Shown here: positions 55,800 through 64,000 of the stretch, in pieces
Position numbering within the stretch: position 1 is the stretch's first letter
How the letters are laid out: the number at the start of each line of letters is the position of its first letter
Assembly (NCBI RefSeq): GCF_001436215.1
Contig: NZ_AYYP01000010.1
Coordinates: forward strand, 59,912 to 123,911
DNA from: Ligilactobacillus agilis DSM 20509
GTDB taxonomy: Bacteria; Bacillota; Bacilli; Lactobacillales; Lactobacillaceae
Reading direction: 5' to 3'
Length of the DNA: 64,000 bases
Program-made: the position numbers and the translations under genes
The notes under the pieces: generated by a model
What the model was told of the DNA's origin: nothing
Seen by the model: the letters and a program-made list of their open reading frames with translations, nothing else
The model's database searches: none

Positions 55800-57517
55800 T
55801 GACAAAAATGTTAAAGGGGATTGCGGCTAGTGACGGTATCGCTGCCGCTAAGGCATATATGCTCGTTCAACCCGATTTGTCATTTACAGAAACAAGCATT
55901 GATGACCCAGAAGCTGAAGTTAAGCGTTTAGATGATGCGTTAGCTGCTTCTAAGAAAGAATTAGAATTAATTAAAGCTAAGGCAACTGAAAATCTAGGGG
56001 CAGAAGAAGCCGAAGTCTTTGAAGCTCACTTGACTATTTTAGCTGACCCAGAATTGATTGGCCAAATCAAGGATAAGATTAATTCTAATAAGGTTAATGC
56101 TGAAGCTGCTTTGAAGTCTGTGACAGACATGTTTATTTCAATGTTTGAATCAATGACAGACAACGCTTACATGCAAGAACGGGCTGGCGATATTCGCGAT
56201 GTTACCAAGCGGGTTATGAGTCATTTATTAGGTGTGACTCTACCTAACCCAGCATTAATTAATGAAGAGGTTGTTATCGTTGCCCATGATTTGACACCAT
56301 CCGATACTGCCCAATTAGATAGAAACTTTGTCAAAGGTTTCATTACTGATATTGGTGGGCGGACTTCACACTCAGCAATTATGTCACGAACATTAGAAAT
56401 TGCTGCGGTAGTTGGTTCTGGTAACGCTACTAGCGAAGTTAAAGATGGCGACATGGTGATTATTGATGGTATCGAAGGTGATGCTATTGTTAATCCAAGC
56501 GAAGCTCAATTAGCTGAATACAAGCAAAAAGCAGCTGACTTTGCTGCTCAAAAGGCTGAATGGAAGCTACTTAAGGATGCCAAGTCAGTTACTGCCGACG
56601 GTAAGGAAGTTACATTGGCTGCTAACATTGGTACGCCTGATGATGTTGTTGGTGCCAACGACAATGGGGCTGAAGCTGTTGGTTTGTTCCGGTCAGAATT
56701 CCTTTACATGAACTCTGCCGAATTACCAACTGAAGATGAACAATTCGAAGCTTATAAGAAGGCTATCGAAGGTATGAACGGCAAGCAAGTGGTTGTTCGG
56801 ACAATGGATATTGGTGGGGATAAAGAATTGCCTTACTTACCATTACCAGAGGAAGAAAATCCATTCTTGGGTTACCGGGCTATCCGGATTTCCTTAGACC
56901 GTCAAGACATCTTTAGAACACAGTTACGTGCCTTATTACGTGCTTCCGCTTTTGGTCGCTTAGCGATTATGTTCCCAATGATTGCAACGGTTAACGAATT
57001 TAAGCAAGCCAAAGCAATCTTTGAAGAAGAAAAAGCTAACTTAGTTGCAGCAGGGGTTAAGGTTTCTGACGATATTGAAGTCGGGATGATGATGGAAATT
57101 CCAGCAGCCGCTATGATTGCTGATAAATTAGCTAAGTATGCTGACTTCTTCAGTATCGGAACTAACGACTTGATTGGATACACAATGGCTGCGGACCGTG
57201 GTAATGAACGTGTATCTTACCTCTACCAACCATACAACCCATCTATCTTACGTTTAGTTAAGCGGATTATTGACGCTTCACATGCTGAAGGTAAGTGGAC
57301 TGGAATGTGTGGCGAAATGGCCGGCGATCAAGTGGCTGTGCCATTGTTAGCTGGTTTAGGTTTAGATGAATTCTCCATGAGTGCTACTTCAATCTTGAAG
57401 ACTAGAAGCTTGATGAAGACACTCGACACAACTAAGATGCAAGAACTTGCTGATAAAGCATTGGATTGTGAAACAGCCGAAGAAGTTATTGCTTTAGTTG
57501 AAGAATACACTAAGTAA
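55799..57517 (+). CDS. ptsI: PTS phosphoenolpyruvate-protein phosphotransferase (enzyme I)
   Basis: 572 residues, normal length. [21 protein letters not shown] (about 181-201) holds the phosphorylated His. The PEP-binding barrel contains [10 protein letters not shown] (about 292-301), [16 protein letters not shown], and the late MCGEMAGD with the catalytic Cys. It starts phosphate flow into all PTS sugars. Start codon overlaps the ptsH stop. Confidence 0.99.
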   Translation: MTKMLKGIAASDGIAAAKAYMLVQPDLSFTETSIDDPEAEVKRLDDALAASKKELELIKAKATENLGAEEAEVFEAHLTILADPELIGQIKDKINSNKVNAEAALKSVTDMFISMFESMTDNAYMQERAGDIRDVTKRVMSHLLGVTLPNPALINEEVVIVAHDLTPSDTAQLDRNFVKGFITDIGGRTSHSAIMSRTLEIAAVVGSGNATSEVKDGDMVIIDGIEGDAIVNPSEAQLAEYKQKAADFAAQKAEWKLLKDAKSVTADGKEVTLAANIGTPDDVVGANDNGAEAVGLFRSEFLYMNSAELPTEDEQFEAYKKAIEGMNGKQVVVRTMDIGGDKELPYLPLPEEENPFLGYRAIRISLDRQDIFRTQLRALLRASAFGRLAIMFPMIATVNEFKQAKAIFEEEKANLVAAGVKVSDDIEVGMMMEIPAAAMIADKLAKYADFFSIGTNDLIGYTMAADRGNERVSYLYQPYNPSILRLVKRIIDASHAEGKWTGMCGEMAGDQVAVPLLAGLGLDEFSMSATSILKTRSLMKTLDTTKMQELADKALDCETAEEVIALVEEYTK

Positions 57518-57538
57518 TTTTAAAGTTTTATAGAAAAG

Positions 57539-57575
57539 AGAGTTAAGATGAATTTTCGTCTTAACTCTTTTTTTG
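57539..57575 (+). terminator. intrinsic terminator after ptsI
   Basis: AGAGTTAAGATG pairs with CGTCTTAACTCT (one wobble), followed by seven T. Confidence 0.95.
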
Positions 57576-57641
57576 TGAAGATAAATTTTTTAAAAAAAGC
57601 TTTAAGAATATGACTGATGATGGGACATCTAGGGATACTAA

Positions 57642-57670
57642 TTGCAATCGTTAATTGAAAACCATATAAT
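57642..57670 (+). promoter_or_regulatory. promoter of the glycolipid (laf) genes
   Basis: TTGCAA (57642-57647), 17-base spacer, perfect TATAAT (57665-57670). Confidence 0.75.
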
Positions 57671-57703
57671 TAACAGTGATTAAACTGTTTAAGGAGAATG
57701 GTC

Positions 57704-58888
57704 GTGAATATTGGAATCTTTACTGACACATACTATCCGCAAGTCAGTGGTGTTGCGACGTCTATCAAAGTTTTACGCGAACAATTAGAACGCCAAGGCC
57801 ACAACGTATATTTATTTACCACGACGGATCCTAAGGTAAAAAAAGAAGTTTACGAACGAAATATTTTTCGCTTTACAAGCATCCCCTTTATATCATTTAC
57901 TGATCGGCGCGTAGCCATTCGGGGCTTATTACAAGCTTATAGAATCAGTAGCAAACTGCAACTAGATATTATCCACACCCAAACCGAGTTTTCAATCGGT
58001 TTGATGGGGAAATTGGTAGCTAAAATGTTAAAAATTCCCTGCGTCCATACATACCACACGATGTATGAAGATTATCTTCATTATGTTGCCAAGGGAAAAG
58101 TATTGCGGCCTAAGCATGTTCGGCTGATGACACGCTCATTTTGTCAAAATTTAAGTGGGGTAATCGCTCCAAGTGACAGGGTATTAGCGAAATTACAAGA
58201 GTATCAAGTAACAACACCGGTTGAAGTCATTCCAACTGGAATTGATGTAAGTAAGTTTCAACAGCCAGAATACTTGAACTATCGTGCTAAGTATGGTTTA
58301 ACTGCTACTACACCGGTGATTTTGACCTTAAGTAGGGTAGCTTATGAAAAGAATATTGACCGCTTAATTACTGCTATGGTGGAAGTTAAGAAGCGAGTTA
58401 CCGGTGCTAAGTTAATGATTTGTGGTGATGGTCCTGCCCGGGCTGATTTAGAAGCGCAGGCCAAACTTTTAGGCTTAAAACAAGATGTTATCTTCACAGG
58501 TGAAATTGATAATGACAGTGTGGCTCATTACTATCACCTTGCCAATGTGTTTGTCTCCGCATCTGTCAGTGAATCGCAAGGCTTAACTTATCTAGAGGCT
58601 TTAGCGGCGGGTATACCAGTAGTGGCAGCCAACAATCCGTACACTAATGGTCTGTTGAATCACCCTAGCTTAGGGGCTACATTTGAGACCCCAGCGCAAT
58701 TAGTTAGTGAAATAGTTACGTATTTAAACAATCCACCAAGGATAGCAGATCAAGCAGCTAGAAGTGAGAAATTAGCGGAAATTTCTGCGCAAACTTTTGG
58801 GCAAAAGGTCAGTGAGTTTTACAAGGAAAGTCAAGCATATTATTTAAATGAACGACAAATGGCTAAGCGCTCTAGTGAAATAGGCTAG
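57704..58888 (+). CDS. lafA: 1,2-diacylglycerol 3-glucosyltransferase (LafA type)
   Basis: 394 residues, GT4 family. NIGIFTDTYYPQVSGVATSIK opens the protein, IIHTQTEFSIGLMGK (about 90-104) and HTYHTMYEDYLHYVAKG (about 114-130) mark the lipid glucosyltransferases, and SESQGLTYLEALAAGIPVV (about 286-304) is the EX7E-type nucleotide-sugar site. It adds the first glucose to diacylglycerol, making the anchor for lipoteichoic acid. GTG 57704 is preferred: AAGGAG lies 8 bases before it but only 2 before ATG 57698. Same family as Spr0982 and BgsB. Confidence 0.9.
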   Translation: MNIGIFTDTYYPQVSGVATSIKVLREQLERQGHNVYLFTTTDPKVKKEVYERNIFRFTSIPFISFTDRRVAIRGLLQAYRISSKLQLDIIHTQTEFSIGLMGKLVAKMLKIPCVHTYHTMYEDYLHYVAKGKVLRPKHVRLMTRSFCQNLSGVIAPSDRVLAKLQEYQVTTPVEVIPTGIDVSKFQQPEYLNYRAKYGLTATTPVILTLSRVAYEKNIDRLITAMVEVKKRVTGAKLMICGDGPARADLEAQAKLLGLKQDVIFTGEIDNDSVAHYYHLANVFVSASVSESQGLTYLEALAAGIPVVAANNPYTNGLLNHPSLGATFETPAQLVSEIVTYLNNPPRIADQAARSEKLAEISAQTFGQKVSEFYKESQAYYLNERQMAKRSSEIG

Positions 58889-58914
58889 TAAGGGAGTGAA
58901 AAATCACTAAGACT

Positions 58915-59931
58915 ATGTTGAAAGTTAGTATGTTTTCATCTGCAACTAAAATAAAGGGGCAGGGAGTAGCAAGTGCCTACTTAGAATTGATAGCCTTGCT
59001 AAAAAAATATTGTGCTACTGAGATTGAAGTAAGCATCAATAACTTAAAGCGAGCGGATATAAGCCACTATCATACAGTGGACTTCCGCTTCTTTTGTTCG
59101 ACCTTTTTGCCATTTCGGGGAAAAAAGATCGGCTATGTCCATTTTTTACCTGAGACTCTAGAAGGAAGTTTAAAGTTACCAAGGTTAGCCAAGGTTGTTT
59201 TTTATCGCTATCTAATCACTTTTTATAAGCGAATGGATGCTTTGGTAGTCGTTAATCCTAGTTTTATCCCGAAACTAGAGGCATATGGGATTCCTGCTGC
59301 TAAAATTACTTATATTCCTAATTTTGTTAGTCAGACGGAATTTTATCCACAAACGGCGACAAAAACAGAGTTGCGGCAAAAATTAGGCCTAAAAGATAGG
59401 TTTACCGTCTTGGGAGTAGGACAGGTCCAAGCACGTAAGGGGGTTTTTGACTTTATCGAGTTAGCCAAAAATAACCCCCAACTACAGTTTGTGTGGGTGG
59501 GTGGCTTTTCGTTTGGTAAAATTACGGACGGTTATGCTGAGCTAAAGAAGGTAGTGGCTAATCCACCAAGTAACTTGACTTTTTCGGGGATTGTTGAACG
59601 GCAGCAAATGAATTATTATTATAATGCAGCCGATTTATTTTTACTGCCATCTTATAATGAGCTCTTTCCAATGAGTATCCTAGAGGCCTTTAATTGTCGG
59701 ACCCCAGTTTTGTTACGGGATTTGGAGTTGTACCATGCTATTATTGCGGGCTATTATGAACCTGCAAAGGATAGGGCGGAAATGGATATAAAGATTAAGC
59801 AGCTAGCTGCTAATCCTGACTGGTTAACTACCTTGAAGGATAAAGCTAATCGCGCTGCGACTTATTATTCCGAAAAACGTTTAGCACAAATTTGGAAAGA
59901 GTACTATCTGGCGCAAGCGAAGCGTGATTGA
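58915..59931 (+). CDS. lafB: second glycolipid glycosyltransferase (LafB/CpoA type)
   Basis: 338 residues, GT4 family. LKVSMFSSATKIKGQGVASAYLE is the LafB/CpoA/BgsA N-terminal pattern. The C-terminal Rossmann domain has VLGVGQVQARKGVFDFIELA (about 160-179) and LLPSYNELFPMSILEAFNCRTPVLL (about 243-267). It adds a second sugar to monoglucosyl-diacylglycerol; whether Glc or Gal cannot be read. AGGGAGTGA lies 15 bases before ATG, a rather long spacing. Directly after lafA. Confidence 0.87.
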   Translation: MLKVSMFSSATKIKGQGVASAYLELIALLKKYCATEIEVSINNLKRADISHYHTVDFRFFCSTFLPFRGKKIGYVHFLPETLEGSLKLPRLAKVVFYRYLITFYKRMDALVVVNPSFIPKLEAYGIPAAKITYIPNFVSQTEFYPQTATKTELRQKLGLKDRFTVLGVGQVQARKGVFDFIELAKNNPQLQFVWVGGFSFGKITDGYAELKKVVANPPSNLTFSGIVERQQMNYYYNAADLFLLPSYNELFPMSILEAFNCRTPVLLRDLELYHAIIAGYYEPAKDRAEMDIKIKQLAANPDWLTTLKDKANRAATYYSEKRLAQIWKEYYLAQAKRD

Positions 59932-60049
59932 TGCAGGGAGTTTAGTATTAAGTGTGAATAGAATTACTAGGAAAGGAAAAACTATATTTACTTAAAACAT
60001 AGTAAGTGGTTAGAACCACTTAGTCTATGCCTAATATAGTAGAGAAACT

Positions 60050-61066
60050 GTGACTAAGAAGAATAAAATAGTCTTGGTAATAATGTTGATGGTGGGTTTG
60101 GTTATCTTTTACTTTTCGGTAAAGCAAATTTCCTACCACAGTTTAATGGATGCGATTGCTCACTTACACTGGTCTTGGTTGGTGGTGGCTTTTCTTTTGA
60201 TGGCAAGCTCGCTACTTTTAGAAGCAAGGGTGGTGCAAGTTTTAATTAGGCAGCAGTTGCCAACGTATAGTTTTTGGGCGGCCTTGCGTGTCCCTTTGGT
60301 CGAACAGTTATTTAATGGCATCACCCCTTTTGCAACTGGGGGACAACCTGCACAACTAGTAGCATTGCTGCAGTCTGGAGTAGATGCTGGCCGGGCAACC
60401 TCTAGTTTGCTGATGAAATTTATTGTTTACCAAGCGATGATTGTCGTTAATTTTATAATCTGTTTAGCACTAGGATTCCAGTATGTTGCCGACAGGATTC
60501 ACGGGATGATTTGGCTATTAGTATTTGGTTTTATCATTCACTTTGCAGTGATTGTTAGTTTGTTGATGATTATGTTTTGGTACCGGTTGACTAAGAAGTT
60601 ATTAAAGCTAATGATGCTAGTGTTAAAAAAAGTCATGACTAACTCCAACCGGTATAAACAGCTGGAGCAGACATTAAATGAAAAGGTAGATTCTTTTTAT
60701 CAAGAAAGTTTGAAGTTGAAGGCAAACAAACAGGTGCTAGTTAGGATCAGTTGCTTAACTTTATTTCAATTACTGATTTATTATGTAATTCCTTACTTTA
60801 TCTTGCTAGCGCTAGGGGTAACGAATGCTAATATTTTACTAGTCACGACCTTGCATGTGTTGATTGTAATGGTAATTTCGCTTTTCCCAATTCCTGGTGG
60901 AGCTGGGGGCGCAGAGTATAGTTTTTCCGTTGTCTTTTCGACTTTTGTCCAGCAGGGGAATCGTCTAGTGGTGGCGATGTTTTTATGGCGAATTATCACC
61001 TATTACCTAGGAATGTTTAGTGGGATAATTGCATTAGCCTTTGAGCCTAAAAAAACTTCTAAATGA
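60050..61066 (+). CDS. lafC: LafC-like membrane protein (LPG synthase transmembrane domain family)
   Basis: 338 residues with about eight membrane helices; UPF0104/LPG_synthase_TM fold without a catalytic aminoacyl domain. LRVPLVEQLFNGITPFATGGQPAQL (about 82-106) and LFPIPGGAGGAEYSFS (about 281-296) are family blocks. In Listeria, lafC follows lafA-lafB, and related proteins act as lipid flippases. It starts at GTG with a weak site (AGAG). A stable hairpin without T-run lies just upstream (59998-60029). Confidence 0.8.
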   Translation: MTKKNKIVLVIMLMVGLVIFYFSVKQISYHSLMDAIAHLHWSWLVVAFLLMASSLLLEARVVQVLIRQQLPTYSFWAALRVPLVEQLFNGITPFATGGQPAQLVALLQSGVDAGRATSSLLMKFIVYQAMIVVNFIICLALGFQYVADRIHGMIWLLVFGFIIHFAVIVSLLMIMFWYRLTKKLLKLMMLVLKKVMTNSNRYKQLEQTLNEKVDSFYQESLKLKANKQVLVRISCLTLFQLLIYYVIPYFILLALGVTNANILLVTTLHVLIVMVISLFPIPGGAGGAEYSFSVVFSTFVQQGNRLVVAMFLWRIITYYLGMFSGIIALAFEPKKTSK

Positions 61067-61085
61067 AATATTGAGTGTTTTAGTT

Positions 61086-61121
61086 AAGAATTCTAAGGAA
61101 ATTTCTTTAGAATTCTTTTTT
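61086..61121 (+). terminator. intrinsic terminator after lafC
   Basis: AAGAATTCTAA pairs with TTAGAATTCTT, followed by a T-run. Confidence 0.9.
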
Positions 61122-61251
61122 ATTTACGGTTAAACAGTCGAGTTTTGGGGAGAAATTTGCTAGAATGGTAATGGTGTATCAGTACACACGAATTAAGGAT
61201 GGAAGGCTCCATTCATTTTTTAGTAAAAATAGATAAGTGAGGCGTTTTGAT

Positions 61252-61485
61252 ATGGAAAATTCACAACTTGTGGCAATTATTTCACGACTAGATGCAATGA
61301 TGAAAGCAGCTGGAGATGAAGTGCAATCACGGCGATTTGAAAAGGATGGCCAAGAACGAGGTTTTGTGACTTACGATCCAGCTAGTGGGACTTTTGAATT
61401 AGAAGAACTAGCTAGTCATCAAAAATTTGAGTTTGATAACATTGATTTAACTGCAATGGAAATTTATGATTTATTAGACTACTAA
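61252..61485 (+). CDS. YkuJ-like small protein (DUF1797 family)
   Basis: 77 residues from ATG 61252, which has GTGAGG 9 bases upstream; the in-frame GTG at 61237 would remove that site. NSQLVAIISRLDAMM at the start and FDNIDLTAMEIYDLL at the end match the YkuJ pattern of Bacillus. A small alpha/beta protein of unknown role. It lies between the laf genes and ltaS. Confidence 0.8.
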   Translation: MENSQLVAIISRLDAMMKAAGDEVQSRRFEKDGQERGFVTYDPASGTFELEELASHQKFEFDNIDLTAMEIYDLLDY

Positions 61486-61598
61486 ACTAAGCTTATTAAA
61501 TAAGTTTGAAGATTGAGGAAAATTATTTCGGTAGAAGTTTTTTTTCTCTATAATTATTTAACAGTAATATAATTTAGTAGACATTTGGAGGCAATTAA

Positions 61599-63662
61599 AT
61601 GCGCTCAGCTTTAAAAAAGGTACGTAGTGGTCTTAACACACGTACAGGCTTTTTTTGCTTAGTATTGGTGTTGTTTTGGCTGAAAACTTACCTGGTTTAT
61701 CAGACAGAATTTACATTAGGAATCTCAAATGGAATGCAGAAATTTTTGCTGGCATTGAATCCACTGCCTTTTGGCTTGTTACTATTTGGGATTGCCTTGT
61801 ATTTTAGAGGTAAGAAATCCTATTGGATTATGATGATTGTTGATTTGATTGAAAGTTTGTGGTTATTTGCTAATATCTTGTATTACCGCGAATTTTCAGA
61901 TTTCATTTCAATGGCAATTATCAAGTCATCGGGATCTGTCTCGAATAATCTTAGTTTGAGTATTTCGCAAATTATTCATACTAGTGATTTCTTGGTTTTT
62001 GTAGATGTTATCATTTTGACGCTCTTGTTGGCTTTTAAGGTTATTAAAGTTGACTACAGTCCAGCTAAGCGGAAAGGCGCACTCTTGATAACGGTCGTAT
62101 CAATCCTGTTGTTTGCAGTTAATTTGTCTTTAGCTGAAAAGGACCGGTCTCAACTATTAACGAGGACATTTGACAATAACTACATTGTTAAGTACTTAGG
62201 CCTAAATTTTTATGCGGGTTATAGTGGCTATCAAGCTTATCATGAAAGTGTAACTAAGTCACAGGCAAGTAGTAAGGATATGGATAAAATTCTTACTTAC
62301 TTAAAAAAACATAGGGCAGATACTAATATGGCTTATTATGGCAAGGCTAAGGGTAAAAATGTTATCATTTTCCACCTGGAGAGTTTCCAACAATTTTTAA
62401 TTAACTATAAGGTAAATGATGAAGAAGTAACCCCTAATATTAATAAGTTCTATGCCGATAACAATACGCTTGCCTTCGATAATTTCTTCAATCAAGTTGG
62501 GCAGGGTAAGACTTCTGACGCTGAAACGATGTTAGAAAATTCCTTGTTTGGTTTACCGTCAGGATCTGCGATGACCACTTATGGGACGACAAATACTTTT
62601 GAGGCCTTACCTGCAATCTTGAATCAACAAGGTTATGCAACGGCTGCTTTTCACGGAGACGTTGGTAGCTTTTGGAATCGGGATAACACTTATAAGTCTT
62701 GGGGCTATCAATATTTCTTTAGCGAAAATTACTATCAAGTTAAGAGCGGGTATAAAATTGGTTATGGTTTGAAGGATAAGATCTTTTTGAAACAATCAAC
62801 AAAGTACCTAGAACAATTACCACAGCCATTTTATGCTAAGTTGATTACCGTAACTAATCACTACCCGTATGAAATTGATAAGAAGAACCAAGCGATAGAA
62901 AAAACGACCACGGGTGATAATACCGTCGATGGTTATGTGCAAACTGCACGTTACTTAGACCAGGCATTTGGTGAATTTATTTCCTATTTGAAGAAAACCG
63001 GTTTATACGATAAGACGATGATTGTGGTTTACGGAGACCACTATGGAATTTCAAATAACCACAAAAAGGCGATTGCACAACTATTGGGTAAGAAGAGTGT
63101 CACTAGCTATGATTTAGCGATGTTCCAAAAAGTTCCGTTCATGATTCATATGCCAGGGCTTCAAGGAGGTATTAACCATACCTATGGTGGTGAAATTGAT
63201 GTTATGCCGACTTTGATGGACTTACTGGGATTAAAGAATACGGATACTGTTCAGCTAGGAAATGATTTATTAGCAACTAAGCGTAATCAGACAGTGATAT
63301 TTAGAAATGGTGATTATGTTTCACCAACCTACTCAAAGATTGGAAGTACGGTCTACAATAATAAAGGTCAAGTAGTTACTAAAAAGCTAACGAAGGCACA
63401 AAGAAAGTCGGTGGCGCAAAAAGAAGCGTATGCTGATAAGTTGCTTTCGATGTCAGATCAAATAATTACGGGTGACTTATTACGCTTCTATCAACCAAAG
63501 TGGTTTACTAAGGTAAATAAGAGTGATTACAACTATAAGAAGACGGAAGCATTAAAGCAATTAAACCAGGCCCAAGTTAAAGAACAGACTAGTCTATTCT
63601 TTAATAATAACAAGAAGTCGACTGAGAGCTTATTTGTAACAGATGCCCCTGAATTGAAATGA
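61599..63662 (+). CDS. ltaS: lipoteichoic acid synthase (LtaS family)
   Basis: 687 residues. Five N-terminal membrane helices (about 15-165) are followed by an extracellular alkaline phosphatase/sulfatase domain (about 245-580). It contains NVIIFHLESFQQFL (metal-binding Glu), GQGKTSDAETM with the catalytic Thr305, AFHGDVGSFWNRD, and VVYGDHYGISNNH (metal-binding Asp/His). It polymerises glycerol phosphate from phosphatidylglycerol onto the glycolipid anchor made by LafA/LafB. TTTGGAGGC precedes the start. A terminator follows. Confidence 0.95.
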   Translation: MRSALKKVRSGLNTRTGFFCLVLVLFWLKTYLVYQTEFTLGISNGMQKFLLALNPLPFGLLLFGIALYFRGKKSYWIMMIVDLIESLWLFANILYYREFSDFISMAIIKSSGSVSNNLSLSISQIIHTSDFLVFVDVIILTLLLAFKVIKVDYSPAKRKGALLITVVSILLFAVNLSLAEKDRSQLLTRTFDNNYIVKYLGLNFYAGYSGYQAYHESVTKSQASSKDMDKILTYLKKHRADTNMAYYGKAKGKNVIIFHLESFQQFLINYKVNDEEVTPNINKFYADNNTLAFDNFFNQVGQGKTSDAETMLENSLFGLPSGSAMTTYGTTNTFEALPAILNQQGYATAAFHGDVGSFWNRDNTYKSWGYQYFFSENYYQVKSGYKIGYGLKDKIFLKQSTKYLEQLPQPFYAKLITVTNHYPYEIDKKNQAIEKTTTGDNTVDGYVQTARYLDQAFGEFISYLKKTGLYDKTMIVVYGDHYGISNNHKKAIAQLLGKKSVTSYDLAMFQKVPFMIHMPGLQGGINHTYGGEIDVMPTLMDLLGLKNTDTVQLGNDLLATKRNQTVIFRNGDYVSPTYSKIGSTVYNNKGQVVTKKLTKAQRKSVAQKEAYADKLLSMSDQIITGDLLRFYQPKWFTKVNKSDYNYKKTEALKQLNQAQVKEQTSLFFNNNKKSTESLFVTDAPELK

Positions 63663-63666
63663 AATG

Positions 63667-63698
63667 AAAAGTAGAGGTAAGTTGCCTCTACTTTTTTT
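63667..63698 (+). terminator. intrinsic terminator after ltaS
   Basis: AAAAGTAGAGG pairs with CCTCTACTTTT around a 6-base loop, with more T. Confidence 0.95.
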
Positions 63699-63801
63699 AT
63701 TTTAGAGAGGTGAGTGAATAATAGAATTTGGTTAGTAGTTAGTAGAACTAATGTAAGTTTGAATATAAGTTAGGAATTCTAAAAAAAATCAAAAAAAGAT
63801 G

Positions 63802-63830
63802 TTGACGTCATGTGGATATATTGGTAAGAT
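63802..63830 (+). promoter_or_regulatory. rRNA operon promoter P1
   Basis: TTGACG (63802-63807), 17-base spacer, TAAGAT (63825-63830), preceded by an A-rich tract that could act as an UP element. Confidence 0.75.
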
Positions 63831-63886
63831 ATTATTTGTTGTCAGGGAGAGCACTTGAAGTTGAAAAATAAATTCAAAAAAAGTGT

Positions 63887-63915
63887 TTGACAAGTAAAAA
63901 ACAATTTGTTATTAT
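63887..63915 (+). promoter_or_regulatory. rRNA operon promoter P2
   Basis: Perfect TTGACA (63887-63892), 17-base spacer, TATTAT (63910-63915), 85 bases after P1 with an A-rich upstream tract. Tandem spacing is typical of rrn operons. Confidence 0.85.
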
Positions 63916-63954
63916 TTAATAGTTGTCATTGCGATAACGAATTGTTAATGAGTA

Positions 63955-64000
63955 GATCTTTGAAAACTGAACAAAGTTTTAGACAAACCAAATGTGTAGG
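63955..64000 (+). other. leader of a 16S rRNA operon
   Basis: GATCTTTGAAAACTGAACAAAG and the following ACAAACCAAATGTGTAGG are the conserved leader and processing region found before 16S rRNA in lactobacilli. No part of the 16S gene itself is visible. The rest of the gap from 63699 holds only the two promoters. Confidence 0.8.

Noticed and set aside
59998..60029. Strong hairpin before lafC as a terminator
   Set aside because: AAGTGGTT/AACCACTT with flanking CATAG/CTATG is stable but has no T-run, so it is at most an RNA-structure element in the laf leader.

Overview
The window looks like chromosome of a lactic acid bacterium of the family Lactobacillaceae (Lactobacillales, Bacillota). The evidence is low-GC coding sequence, strong AGGAGG-type ribosome binding sites, many extended -10 (TGnTATAAT-like) promoters, a rex/ydiL/groESL block as in Bacillus, CIRCE and CtsR heat-shock operators, an RF2 gene with the programmed frameshift, HPr/EI, lipoteichoic acid genes, and a glgBCDAP-amylopullulanase glycogen operon of the lactobacillus type. 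Nearly all of it is ordinary core genome. I see no insertion sequence, prophage, CRISPR array or tRNA gene. The only visible gene decay is one bacteriocin-type ABC transporter.

Layout. 1-7.9 kb: the start of an LCP cell-wall ligase (minus strand), a glucose-family PTS EIICBA followed by an EEP-family phosphatase (probably malT-mapP, maltose uptake and maltose 6'-phosphate dephosphorylation), an AEC permease, a DMT permease, a secreted NlpC/P60 hydrolase behind a WalR-type box, and phosphoglycerate mutase. 7.9-15.7 kb: a VOC dioxygenase-like protein, rplK-rplA with two L1-type RNA sites, a doubly broken bacteriocin-type ABC transporter, rplJ-rplL with an L10 leader, then a secreted protein and a membrane-anchored nuclease. 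15.7-21.4 kb: an ABC-F ATPase, rex, a CPBP protease, and groES-groEL between two CIRCE elements. 21.4-30.9 kb: a KimA-like potassium transporter, tagO, yigZ, comFA-comFC, hpf, secA. 30.9-39.7 kb: prfB, ftsEX, a DnaQ-like exonuclease, murB, a DUF1361 protein, and cdaA-cdaR-glmM.

39.7-51.1 kb is the most interesting part. A small membrane protein is followed by a probable short CcpA-linked RNA, a small gene of unknown function, an unannotated 31-codon cationic peptide gene with its own terminator, and the glycogen operon glgB-C-D-A-P plus amylopullulanase. 51.1-57.5 kb: a MucBP-repeat protein, a DUF1827-like protein, clpE behind a CtsR box, a small unknown gene, and ptsHI. 57.5-64 kb: a glycolipid/lipoteichoic acid module (two DAG-glycosyltransferases, a LafC-like membrane protein, a YkuJ-like protein, LtaS), then tandem strong promoters and the leader of a ribosomal RNA operon whose 16S gene lies beyond the end.

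Several themes link the genes. Carbon: PTS sugar uptake, HPr/EI, gpmA and glycogen synthesis and breakdown, with cre-like sites near malT, the small RNA and ptsH. Envelope: LCP, TagO, MurB, GlmM, NlpC/P60, FtsEX, the Laf proteins and LtaS. c-di-AMP: CdaA/CdaR, with a KimA-type potassium importer as a likely target. Stress: groESL, clpE, hpf and rex. All family calls were made by eye from motifs; no database search was run.
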